Shown here: piece by piece, positions 9,282 to 19,800 of the stretch
How positions within the stretch are numbered: position 1 is the stretch's first letter
Layout of the letters: every line of letters begins with the position of its first letter
DNA from: Galeopsis tetrahit
Lineage: Eukaryota > Streptophyta > Magnoliopsida > Lamiales > Lamiaceae
Direction of reading: 5' to 3'
NCBI GenBank assembly: GCA_963675135.1
Contig: OY776124.1
Coordinates: forward strand, 21,450,066-21,514,065
Length of the DNA: 64,000 nt
Translations under genes and position numbers: made by a program
The notes under the pieces: generated by a model
Database searches by the model: none
What the model was told of the DNA's origin: nothing
The model's input: the letters and a program-made list of their open reading frames with translations, nothing else

Positions 9282-10653
9282 TAAATTGACCAAGATCAAG
9301 TGCTCTGAAAGCCTAAGATCAACTATGCTGAAGAGATTGAGACAACCAGTCCCTAAAGGTCCTCAAAGGAATGAGCTAAGACCATACACAAGAGAAATAA
9401 AGGGAAAGAGCCAAGTCATCTGAAGAAGAGCAAGCCAACCATGCTGAAAAGCAAAACTGCTGATAATGATTAGGAGAGTTGTCCAGATGATAAGGAATGT
9501 TGTCCTATCATTGGATCAACCTTCAGAAGCCATGTCCAAGTCCTAACAAGAAGTCAAACATTGGGAAAAGTGCTGCAGAATGAAGACAAAACTGTTACAG
9601 CCGTTTATTACCCAAATGAGGACATGTCACTATCAAGAATCTGTCTTCCAGTTTGAAGAACTCAAGGAAGACATTTATAGCAATTTGGGGCTGCCTCTCC
9701 AACGGGCAAATCCTCCATTTTGTCTATAAATACAGAAGTGTGAAGACCATTTGAAAGAATCCAACTGAACTCAACCAGCACCTCAACCTTGACAAGAATA
9801 TCCAACTATCCTACAAGTTGACAAGTGCTCTTAAGCTTTCAAAGAGACTATCTTAGTCTTTATACACTTCTTCTAAGCTGAACCCAATTGTATATTCATA
9901 CACAAGCTTAGAGAGATATCCTATCCTTATACACTGATCTTCATTGTAAAGGATATCTCATTAGTTGGAACCTTACTTCAATCCTCATATCTTTCAAGAG
10001 TGAAAGTGAGAAGGTTGTAGTAGTAGAAGTGGTAGGAACTGACTGTTGAGAGAAGAACAGTTCAGTTCTGAGTTGAGAACAGGGTACTAGGACTCTAGAC
10101 ATCCTAGGGATCAATTCACCAAGGAGTGGTGTTCTTGATCAAGTGCACCTTGGCACTATAAAACAAGTTAATTCCAAGAGTGAAGGAATTATCCTGTTAA
10201 ATCAGGGAAAGTGGATGTAGGAGCTTGAGTCTCTGAACCACTATAAACTCTTGTGTTGATTTACTTTACAAGTACTTACATTCACTCAACACTGCACACA
10301 AAACTGATCTTTCAAAGATACACATTCAAAGACCGTGCAAAACTGTTTTGGACAACTTCCCTGAAGCTTAACTGGACTGTTTTACATTGACTAAGTGATT
10401 TCAGAAATTAAAGGAGTCTAAACTTAAAGGGCCAACCACTATTCCGCACATATAACTCCCCTAGATAGTTATTCAACTAAGTACTCAATAGTACTTAGTG
10501 GATTGATTATCTTAGAAGAGTTAATCACCTTCAGCAGAGTTGTCCAAGACAACCTTGCTGAGTTCTGGTTTGATCAAAGTTCAAAAAGAATTGCATACAA
10601 GTGTATTCCCCCCCCCCCCATACACTTGTTATCTACTCCTTTCAGGACCAACA
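9282..10653 (+). repeat. Family-B LTR, 3' portion (5' LTR of copy 2)
   Basis: Matches 22446-23823 of the complete LTR closely and ends GGACCAACA directly before the primer site. It contains the TATA box (9725-9732) and, near its end, a run of 12 C (10608-10619) between the inverted arms ACAAGTGTAT and ATACACTTGT. Confidence 0.9.
9725..9732 (+). promoter_or_regulatory. LTR TATA box (TATAAATA)
   Basis: TATAAATA preceded by TTTTGTC, in the same context in all family-B LTR copies here. It is the likely promoter core that starts transcription of the genomic RNA of copy 2. The upstream U3 of this copy is disrupted by the C fragment. Confidence 0.7.
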
Positions 10654-10655
10654 GG

Positions 10656-10667
10656 TGGTATCAGAGC
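10656..10667 (+). other. Primer binding site, initiator tRNA-Met type
   Basis: TGGTATCAGAGC, 2 bp after the LTR end, is the standard plant copia primer site complementary to the 3' end of initiator tRNA-Met. It marks where minus-strand cDNA synthesis starts and fixes the LTR end at 10653. Confidence 0.92.
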
Positions 10668-10794
10668 AGGGGTTCAAAGACCACTGCTTCTGAAAATCCA
10701 TCTTGATTTTCAAAACTCACATATTTGGTGTGGTCACTGAACTGATCTCTATCTGAAATCCATTACTTGTTGATTGATTGATTCTTATTGAGAT

Positions 10795-13249
10795 ATGGCC
10801 AACAACAATGCTGTTCCTCCACCTGCTGTTCAAGGATTAGACAACATGGCCACAAATCCAGTCAATCATATTTCTCATCACAAACTGCCCATGTTTTCAA
10901 TAGACAATTATGATTTCTGGAAAATTAGAATGAGGGCTCATCTTGCATCTCTTCATACTGATATGCTTAGAGTAATCACAAGAGGACCTTTTGTGTTTAC
11001 TCAAACTAACCCCAGATTGACAGATGAGCAAAGAGTAGATATAAGGGAATTGATTCCCAAAGATGAGGATGACTTCACTGCTGATGAAAAGAGGAAAGAT
11101 AATTTGAATTATCTTGCCATGAACACCCTCTATCAAACAATTCCAGATGCAGTTATGGGTAGAGTCTACCACTGCACCACAGCTAAAGAAATTTGGGATA
11201 CCCTTGCTGAAATGTGTGAGGGCACTGAAAAAATCAAGGAGAACAAGCTCCAAGTTGCTGTGCAGAAGTTTGAACAATTCTCAATGGAGACTGATGAGTC
11301 CATTGACAAATTTGCTGGTAGATTCACTGATGTGATGAATGAGATTAATTCACTGGGCAAGGTTTACACCAAGAGAGAGGTTGGACTGAAAATCCTAAGG
11401 AGTCTCACTCAAAAGTGGGATGTCTATGCTGTAATGATGCAGAATACCAAAGATCTCTCCACTATGCCCATGCAACAAATATTCTCAGAACTTAAAGCCT
11501 ATGAGTTTGACCTCAATAGAAGAAAGCCTGTTGAGGAACCTTCAAATCCTACTAAGGGAGTGGCATTCAAAGCCAAAGTTGCTGAACCAGAAATGCAGCC
11601 CACTCCCAGATCATCAAAGTCAGTCTCTAAGACTGAAATGAAGGAAGAACTAGCCTTGATGGCTAGAAGGTTTGACAAGCTCAACACAAGGTTTGGAAGA
11701 TACAAGAAATTCTACCAAGATAACAAATTCCCCTGAAGATCAGGCTGAGGACAAAAAGCCTGAAGAGAGAAGATCAGAGGACAAGTCCTCTGATAGGAGA
11801 AGATCCAGTAGAGCTGAACCCTCATCATCTAAGAGAAGAGATGAATCCAAGAAGGATGATGATGAAGATCTGTGTTACAACTGCAAAAAGAAAGGGCACT
11901 TCCAATATGACTGCCCTGAACTAAACTCTAAAGAAAGAAGAGAAAGACAAGCAAAAAGAGACAAAAAATTCACCAATAGAAAAGCCATGATGGCTGGTGA
12001 AGAATCTGATAGTGCTGAAAGTTTCAACTCTTCTGATGGATTGTTCTCCAACAGTGATGATGATGATGATGTCTGCAACATGGCTCTTGAGGATGATGAG
12101 GTATCCTCTACTTCTAGTTCACCATCATTTATCTCACAGAACACTAGTGAGGTTAACCTGAAACTTTCCTTGGGAAAGTTGATGGAAGATTTCACTAGAT
12201 TACAAGAATTTCATGACAATTGTGTGAGAGAAAATGAAAGACTAGCTACTGAACTCACCAAGAACTCTGAGGTAGCTGTTGATGTCAAGTCTACTGAGTT
12301 GTATCAACAAGTCTTGAGAAAGCTTGAGGAAGCAAATCTCAGGATAGTTGACCAACAAAAGGAGATTGATGATCAACTTCTCTCTCAGAAAAGAAAAGAA
12401 TTTGAACTTAAAATTCTAAATGCCAAATTTGAAAATCTCTCACATGAGTATGATATTCTTAAATCAAGTGAAGAGAGCCTGAAATTAAAGATGTCTGCTT
12501 TGAACAAATCCTCTAGAGCAATAGAGGAAATTCAAAGTTATCAAAGACCTATGGCTCAAAGAAGTGGATTAGGTTTTGATCCATTTGAATCTTCACCTTG
12601 TCTTAGTGTTGCATCTACAAGTAACACTAAGAAAATCTTTGTTAAGTCAGTGGCACAACAAGCTGAAAATGAAGTAATTCAGCCACTGAACAAAGGAAAG
12701 GGCAAATTGAATGAAATGCCTACTCAAGTAATTCAGGAGAATAGGCCAAAACCTAAGGAAATGGCCAAAGCTCCTGAGCACAAGAGGAATATTGGTCAGC
12801 AGAGTAGACCCAATGGAAGGGCAACTCTCCTGAACAATGTTCAGAGGAATTATCCAAGGTATAATCAGCCTAGGCCAACTCATCTGAGAAAGCCTCAGCT
12901 GAATAGACCTAAAGAAAACCATCCTTTAAGGCAGAATAAAATGAGACAACCAAAACCCTTCATGCCAAAGGGTAATGGTCATAAAAAGGCCTTTCCTCAA
13001 AGATTTCATCAAGCTGCACAAAGAACTCATAAGTTCAGAAGAGTGGTCAACTCCTCTGAAACTTACAGAGTTAACACATTCACACATACTTTCCCAAAGG
13101 CATTTAAGGGAAAGACAGTGTATGTTGATGCACTAGGAAAACAACTTAGCCACCTTGAATCAATCAGGGTTATTAGGCAAGTTTGGGTTCCCAAAGGTAC
13201 AGCTAACCTCTCAGGACCCAAAACTCAAAGGGTACCTAAACCTATCTAA
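10795..13249 (+). pseudogene. Copia gag (copy 2), one frameshift
   Basis: The gag polyprotein packages element RNA in cytoplasmic particles. It starts MANNNAVPPP at 10795, after a 120-bp leader. The N-terminal copia gag domain (UBN2 type; FSIDNYDFWKIRMRAHL, RREVGLKILRSL-like helices) is followed by a basic/Ser-rich part, a CCHC zinc knuckle (CYNCKKKGHFQYDCPE), a coiled coil and a Lys/Pro/Asn-rich tail. The frame breaks near 11730: the first frame stops at 11736 and the rest reads in the frame open from 11672. The related gag at 60419-61165 is continuous here and shows that 17 bp are missing in this copy. The second part ends in TAA (13247-13249), in frame with pol. Confidence 0.88.
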
Positions 13250-13256
13250 TTGCAGG
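13235..13256 (+). promoter_or_regulatory. Gag-pol stop codon with adjoining 3'-splice-like motif
   Basis: Gag ends in TAA and the next codons TTG CAG continue in the same frame into protease. CTAAT followed by TTGCAG/GTACC also looks like a branch point plus 3' splice site. The other B copy (near 59331, - strand) is identical here, and the C element has TAA then CCTTTCTTGCAG/G (near 33400, - strand). It could control the Gag:Pol ratio by readthrough or by splicing; the sequence alone does not decide. Confidence 0.5.
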
Positions 13257-16200
13257 TACCAATGGGCCACAAGAAGAGGAGCATGAACAAAAAGACAGCA
13301 TGGTACCTTGACAGTGGATGCTCAAGGCACATGACTGGAAACAAGGAACTCCTCTCTGATTTTATTGAAAAAGAAGGCCCAAATGTCACCTTTGGAGACA
13401 GCTCACAAGCAACAACAAAAGGTTATGGTACTTTGATGATTGGTAACATCAAAGTAACCAATGTATCTTATGTAGCTGGTCTCAAATATAATCTCCTGAG
13501 TATCAGTCAATTCTGTGATAAAGATTTTAATGTTGAGTTCTCAAGTGGAAAGTGCCTAATTAAAGATAAAACTCAACAAACCCTATTGACTGGAACTAGG
13601 AAGGGAAATGTGTATTTTGCAGACTGGGACAAGTCTACTGATGCTACATGTTTCATTGCTAAAAGTTCTAGTGAACAAAGTTGGCTATGGCACAAGAGGC
13701 TAAACCACCTGAACTTCAAATCTATGAATAAACTTGCTAGAAATGCATTAGTTAAAGGACTACCTAATGAGGTTTTCATTAAGGAACATGTGTGTAAACC
13801 ATGTCAAGAAGGAAAACAGATTAAAGCCTCATTCAAAGGAAAACCAGTCATTTCCACTGAAAGGGTACTTGAACTTCTACATATGGATCTATTTGGACCA
13901 ATCACCCCTTCAAGCATAAATGGTAGAAAATACACATTAGTGGTAGTAGATGACTTCTCTAGGTTCACATGGGTAGTATTTCTCCTTAATAAGAAGGAAA
14001 CACAAGTCAAACTTCCTGAACTTCTCAAGAGATTGTCAAATGAGAAAAGCCTTAGTATTATCAAGATAAGATCTGATAAAGGCACTGAGTTCATTAATTC
14101 ATACATCAATGAGTACTGCACATCAAATGGAATAGCTCATGAAACCTCAGCAGCTAGAACTCCCCAACAAAATGGAGTTGCAGAAAGAAGGAATAGAACC
14201 TTAAAAGAAGCTGCTAGAACTCTAATTGCTGACTCAAATCTACCTAAGAGGTTTTGGGCTGAAGCTATAAACACTGCATGCCATACTCAAAATAGATGTT
14301 TGATCACTAAGGGGCAAGGCAAAACCCCCTATGAACTCTGGAAAGGAAGAATGCCTAAAGTGTCATACTTTCATATATTCGGTTGTAAATGTTTCATTCA
14401 CAATAATGGGAAAGAACAATTGAAAGCCTTTGACAGCAAAGCTGATGAGGGAGTATTTCTTGGATACTCTCAAATCAGTAGAGCTTTCAGAGTCTACAAC
14501 AAGAAATTCCTTATAGTGGAAGAAACACCTCATGTTGTGTTTGATGAATCTATCTTTGAGATCAGGAATGATCAGTTGGAACCTGAAGAAATCACACAGA
14601 GGACAACCAGATTAAGCCTAAAAGACAAAGACACTGAACTCATAGAAATTGTCCCAATCAACCTACCTGAACATACAACATTGGACAACCATCCTGAAGG
14701 CAACCTTCCTGAGACAAATCCCACAGATGGAAATGGTGAACTGAATGAACCAATCCCAGTTCACATCCAGGTAACAACTACCAATGAAGAAGCAGCTCCT
14801 GCTGAGGTAGTTAATGGGTCAAATAATCAAGGGGGAACTCAAAATGTTGAAAATGCCAATGTCCCTGACATTGAGGACAACACCCCTAATTATGATCCTG
14901 AATTAGATCCTGCATTAAATTATCCTGAATTCTATGATCAAAATGACTCACCTTCAGTAGAGGACAACTCTACTGAAGAGATCAGGAAAAGAAGGACCTG
15001 GTTATCTGACCATCCTACTGACCTGATACTTGGTGATCCAAGTATAGGAGTCAGAACCAGAAAGTTTCATGGTGAAAGTGCTATGTTCTGTTGTTTCTTG
15101 TCAGAACAGGAACCAAAAGATATTGAGGAAGCACTTCAAGATGCCAATTGGATCACAGCCATGCAGGAAGAACTGAACCAATTCACCAGAAATGAAGTAT
15201 GGGAGCTGGTGGACAGACCCTCACATCAAAATGTTATTGGAACAAAGTGGGTGTTCAAGAACAAGAAAAATGAAAATGATGTGATTGTCAGAAACAAAGC
15301 AAGACTAGTGGCAAAAGGGTATTGCCAACATGAAGGCATTGACTATGATGAGACATTTGCACCTGTGGCAAGGCTAGAAGCAATAAGGCTCTTTCTAGCC
15401 TATGCAGCCCACAAGAGGTTCAAAGTATACCAAATGGATGTCAAGAGTGCCTTTCTGAATGGAGTCTTGAAAGAAGAAGTCTATGTGGAGCAACCACCAG
15501 GGTTTGAAATTGGAAACCAAGTTTACAGACTCAAGAAAGCTCTATATGGACTCAAACAAGCCCCTAGGGCTTGGTATGATACACTGTCACAATTCCTCTT
15601 GGATCATGGATTCACCAAGGGAACAGTGGACAGAACTCTCTTCAGAATATCTGAAGGAGAGGACATCTTGCTTGTCCAAATTTATGTGGATGACATAATT
15701 TTTGGATCCCCTAATGAGAAGCTATGTGAGAAATTCTCCAAGCTCATGCAAAGCAAGTTTGAGATGTCCATGATGGGGTTGATGAACTTCTTTTTGGGTC
15801 TACAAGTCAAGCAATCTAAAGAAGGAATCTTCATCAACCAAGCTAAGTACACCAGAGAAATGATCAAAAAGTTTGGGTGTATAACCAGCAAGCCAGTAAG
15901 GATCCCTATGAACACAAATTGGAAGATGGATCCTGATGAGAGTGGTATTCCAACCAACTCTACTGAGTATAGAGGAATAATTGGTTCACTCCTCTATCTC
16001 ACTGCCAGCAGACCTGATATCACCTTTGCAGTAGGTGTTTGTGCAAGATTTCAAGCAAATCCTAAGAAAAGCCACCTTGAGGCTGCAAAGAGGATTTTGA
16101 GGTATCTCAAAGGCACTGAGAATCTAGGCCTTTGGTACCCTGCTGATGACAATATTGAGCTAACTGGCTACTCAGATGCTGATTATGGAGGATGTAGGAT

Positions 16201-16639
16201 TGACAGAAAGTCCACTTTAGGGACTTGTCAATTCTTGGGCAACAAGCTTATTTCATGGTTCTCCAAGAAGCAGAACACAGTGGCCACTTCCACCACTGAA
16301 GCTGAATATGTTGCTGCTGGAAGTTGTTGTGCTCAAATTCTTTGGCTAAGACAACAACTCAGAGACTACAAAGTCAACTCTACTGAAGTGCCAATTTTCT
16401 GTGATAACAATAGTGCCATTGCTATATCACAAAATCCTGTCTTGCACACAAGATGCAAGCATGTGGACATCAAGCACCACTTCATTAGAGATCATGTGGA
16501 GAAGAAGGATATCAAGCTAGTGAAAATTCACACAGACCATCAAAAAGCTGATATATTAACCAAGCCACTTGCAGAGGCAAGATTTCTGGAGCTATCAGCA
16601 GAGTTGGGATTACTTGATCCAGAGAAGTTGGACAAATAA
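13250..16639 (+). CDS. Copia pol polyprotein: protease, integrase, RT, RNase H (intact)
   Basis: About 1129 codons, directly in frame after the gag stop. Protease: WYLDSGCSRHMTG, catalytic Asp near residue 21. GAG-pre-integrase zinc finger: SWLWHKRLNHLNFK... CKPCQEGK, residues about 143-190. Integrase core: HMDLFGP (about 210), RSDKGTEF (about 273), PQQNGVAERRN (about 304), i.e. D, D and E. RT: NWITAMQEELNQF at about 632, QMDVKSAFLNG, catalytic YVDDIIFGS at about 811. RNase H: GYSDADYGGCRID at about 971, STTEAEYVAAGS at about 1012. All catalytic residues I can check are present and the frame is unbroken, so this pol could be functional. It lacks an ATG at its beginning, consistent with expression as a Gag-Pol fusion. 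It acts in virus-like particles and, for integration, in the nucleus. Confidence 0.95.
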   Translation: MQVPMGHKKRSMNKKTAWYLDSGCSRHMTGNKELLSDFIEKEGPNVTFGDSSQATTKGYGTLMIGNIKVTNVSYVAGLKYNLLSISQFCDKDFNVEFSSGKCLIKDKTQQTLLTGTRKGNVYFADWDKSTDATCFIAKSSSEQSWLWHKRLNHLNFKSMNKLARNALVKGLPNEVFIKEHVCKPCQEGKQIKASFKGKPVISTERVLELLHMDLFGPITPSSINGRKYTLVVVDDFSRFTWVVFLLNKKETQVKLPELLKRLSNEKSLSIIKIRSDKGTEFINSYINEYCTSNGIAHETSAARTPQQNGVAERRNRTLKEAARTLIADSNLPKRFWAEAINTACHTQNRCLITKGQGKTPYELWKGRMPKVSYFHIFGCKCFIHNNGKEQLKAFDSKADEGVFLGYSQISRAFRVYNKKFLIVEETPHVVFDESIFEIRNDQLEPEEITQRTTRLSLKDKDTELIEIVPINLPEHTTLDNHPEGNLPETNPTDGNGELNEPIPVHIQVTTTNEEAAPAEVVNGSNNQGGTQNVENANVPDIEDNTPNYDPELDPALNYPEFYDQNDSPSVEDNSTEEIRKRRTWLSDHPTDLILGDPSIGVRTRKFHGESAMFCCFLSEQEPKDIEEALQDANWITAMQEELNQFTRNEVWELVDRPSHQNVIGTKWVFKNKKNENDVIVRNKARLVAKGYCQHEGIDYDETFAPVARLEAIRLFLAYAAHKRFKVYQMDVKSAFLNGVLKEEVYVEQPPGFEIGNQVYRLKKALYGLKQAPRAWYDTLSQFLLDHGFTKGTVDRTLFRISEGEDILLVQIYVDDIIFGSPNEKLCEKFSKLMQSKFEMSMMGLMNFFLGLQVKQSKEGIFINQAKYTREMIKKFGCITSKPVRIPMNTNWKMDPDESGIPTNSTEYRGIIGSLLYLTASRPDITFAVGVCARFQANPKKSHLEAAKRILRYLKGTENLGLWYPADDNIELTGYSDADYGGCRIDRKSTLGTCQFLGNKLISWFSKKQNTVATSTTEAEYVAAGSCCAQILWLRQQLRDYKVNSTEVPIFCDNNSAIAISQNPVLHTRCKHVDIKHHFIRDHVEKKDIKLVKIHTDHQKADILTKPLAEARFLELSAELGLLDPEKLDK

Positions 16640-16812
16640 GTCCAAAGAAGCTCATTGATTAAGGGGGAAACAAACTCAAGCTTCAGCAGACTTGGTCAAG
16701 TCTACTGAAATTCAGAAACATGACCTTACCTCTTCAGGACACTTGTCCACAGTTCTTCAGGACACTTGTCCATGTAGGGTCAGATAAGTTGTCCTAGCTA
16801 TCAAACCAAATC
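16640..16812 (+). other. Shortened pol-third ORF spacer of copy 2
   Basis: Corresponds to 675-874 of copy 1 and contains the same TCAGGACACTTGTC repeats. At 16813 it jumps to sequence equivalent to 1415 of copy 1, so about 540 bp, including the third ORF's ATG and leader, are missing. The junction lies at a shared GG. Confidence 0.8.
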
Positions 16813-19800
16813 TTGGATCTAGACCTAGATTTTGGCTATCTAAGCAACAAGAACAATCTTCACTTTGAGCCAATTATTTCATTTGAAAGTGAGGATCTTG
16901 AGGTTACTCCAACCCTGAGATGGTTGAGAAGGGCTGGTCTCCAGAAGTTCTTGGAAGAAAGACCAAGCTCTTGCCTGGAGAGTTATATGGCAGAATTCTT
17001 TGCCTTCCTCAAATGGAGAGGCAAGCCTGAAGATGGTGAAGTGTCAACCAGGCTATCCTACACAGCTGAAGGAGAGGAAGAGGAGAGATTCCATAGAGTT
17101 AGATTCTCCTCAGAGGATCTGGAAGGAGCTTTTGGATTGCCTTATGAGGGAAGGAATCCAGAAGTGTATGGCACTGGACATGAAGAGGAAATAGCCCAAG
17201 AGTGGTTATTAGTTCCAGGCCCTCTCTCCTCAACTCAAAACAAGAAAACTCTCAAGCCAGAGTTTCTTAATCTCTTTGAGGTAGTTGCTAAGAGCCTCTT
17301 AAGCAACACTGGAAGCCTAGAGCAGGTCAGCCAGCCAAGGATCAGAATCATGGCTGCCATTATTGATGCCAGTGATAAGGGCATCAAGTTTGATTGGAGG
17401 ACCTTCATCATGTCTGAGATGATGAAGGAGAAGGCTAAATTTAAGGTGAAAGCCCACAACAAGGTGGTGCTAGAAGGGAAAATCAAGTATTGCACCAGGG
17501 CAAGCTTGTTGATTGAGAGGTTTTCCCACTATTCCCAGATGCAGACCTTTGCAAAGCCCCTCCCAGCCCAAAAGATCCTGTTCAGAAAGCTCAGTAAGAA
17601 AACTGAGAAAAGAAGGATGCTATTGGCCAAGCCTGCTGAAGAACAGGAGGAAGAGAAGCCTAAGATGAAAAAGAGAACAAAGGCCAGGGCTGTCAAGACA
17701 AGGAAAATGTCTCAGAGAATCTCAGAAGAGAATTCAGATGCTTCAATTGAGATTGAAGAAGTTGCTAGAGAAGGTGTACAAGTGCCATCTGATCATTCAG
17801 AAGAACTCAGGCAAAAGTACAATGAGACTAGACAAAAGTCTAAGGGTGATAAGAGAATCAGGGAAGTTATCCCTGAGAAGGAAGGAAGTGGAAGTAGCAG
17901 GGCCAGCAAGAGAAGGGCCAAACCTACTGAAAAGGTGTTGGAGCTGCAAGAAGAGAGGTCTCTTCAATTGGCTCTAAGGGAGAGCAGAGCTGAAAGCAGG
18001 GCCAAATCCATGTCAAGGACCAATTCATCTGGTTCTGGAACTCCAGAATCCAAAGTCCCTGAAGGTCAACCCATAGAGGCCAACCTCCCTGAAATTCAGT
18101 ATCTTGAGCCCAAATCCCCTGAAACCCATGTCACCCCTTCCAACCAACCCATTACCCCTGTAAATCTCACTAAGAGATATTCTCCTGAAGGAAATGTGCA
18201 AAGAAGTGGCATAGATGTGCTTGCTGACTTAGCAGTAGATGAGACAAGACTCCTGTCTCCCCTTGACTCATCCATGCTGAATTATTCAAAACTCTTAGAG
18301 CATGCACTCAATGAGCCAACCCCCTTGAGTAAAGCCCCTTCAGACCCATTGCTCTCAAAAGCAACTGAAGATCCTTCTACTGCACCCAACCCTTCTGAAG
18401 CCAACATCCCTGAACTTAATCTGCCTGAAGCTTTGATAGGAGAACCCAGAGCCAACTCCCCTATAACCCAAAGTCCCCATTCAAGTGGAGATGAGGAGGA
18501 GTATACCTATGAAAGTATGCTCAGAGGAGGAGCCAAGGCTACTGTGGACAGTTTGTATCCACAACTTGCTGAATTTCCAAGAATTCAGAAGGCCTTTCAA
18601 GATTTAAGGATGCTTGTTGATGTGAAAGACAAATCCTTGATGGAGATATCACAAGTCATCCAAGATAAGGGTACAAACTGGTGGCAGATAGAGGAGAACA
18701 GATTGCTACACTTTGCTGGAGTTTCAAAGACAAGATTCCTCATAGATGAGGAGATTTTTGCAAAATTGGTAGCTGATAAGATTGAAGAGGAGAAAGAAAG
18801 AAAAGCCAAGGGAATCAGTCACCCTGACAGTGGCTCTAATGATGATGATTCCCCTGATGATCCCTCAAACCCTTCAAATCCCAACCCTCCTGAAACCCTT
18901 CAAGCCAACCTCCCTGAACCCCTTCAACCCAAGTCTTCTGTAGCAGATAGACTTTCCAATCCTCCCAAAACCTATCATAGGAAAGGCTCTGTAACTTCAG
19001 AGGTGTTGACCAAGGGTGGTAACACAACCAAAGATACATCTGCCAATGAAGGTTCTTCTGAACCCAAGGCACAGCCTAAAGATGTTGAGGTTCCTGTATT
19101 AGAGGCTAGTTTGATTAAGGCCTATTCAGTGTCAGAAGAGTTGGACATTGATCAGCCCTTAATCATTCAGGATGACTCAGTGGCTGCTGATATAAGCACT
19201 GTGATCTCCCCACAACTGCCATCTTTGAACCTTGTTGAAGGTGGAGATGCTGCAGGTTTAGGAGAAGGAGTTGAAAAGGAGAGCATAGTTGAAAAATCAG
19301 AGGGAGTTATGGATGAAAGAGAGGTAGTCATCACTAAGATAGTGAGTGTACCACAATATGAGGGTGGAATAAGTGAGGAAGGACAGGTTATTCTTGAAGT
19401 CAAATCTGAACTTCAGGAATCCCTTGGTGAAAGGAGGCCTGATTCCTTGAGTGAGAACATTATCCATGAAGGGAGAAAAGAACAAGTTGAAAATGAGAAG
19501 AAGACTGCTGATGTATCAGAGTCTTATGAAAAAGAAATTGAGGGTGATGAGTGCTTATTTCCTAACTTGTTTGATTTATCTGATGTTGCAGGTATTTCTC
19601 TTGACCAAATTTTTGCAGATGAGTTCCTCACAGATGCACCTATCCAAGTTGATACAGGCTCAGCTCAAGCCTTACTTGGCATGCAATCAGAGAAGTTGGA
19701 CTCCTTGGCTCATCAAGTCCAATCTGCTCATGCTGAAACTTCAGGAGCATTGAATGAGCAAGGAAGGACTCTAGCATCTGTAGAAATGAGGCTCACTGGC

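Noticed and set aside
6507..10653. Simple insertion of a C-family element into the shared LTR
   Set aside because: The inserted piece has no LTRs, ends mid-gene and lacks a target duplication, and 150 bp of LTR are missing; rearrangement explains it better.
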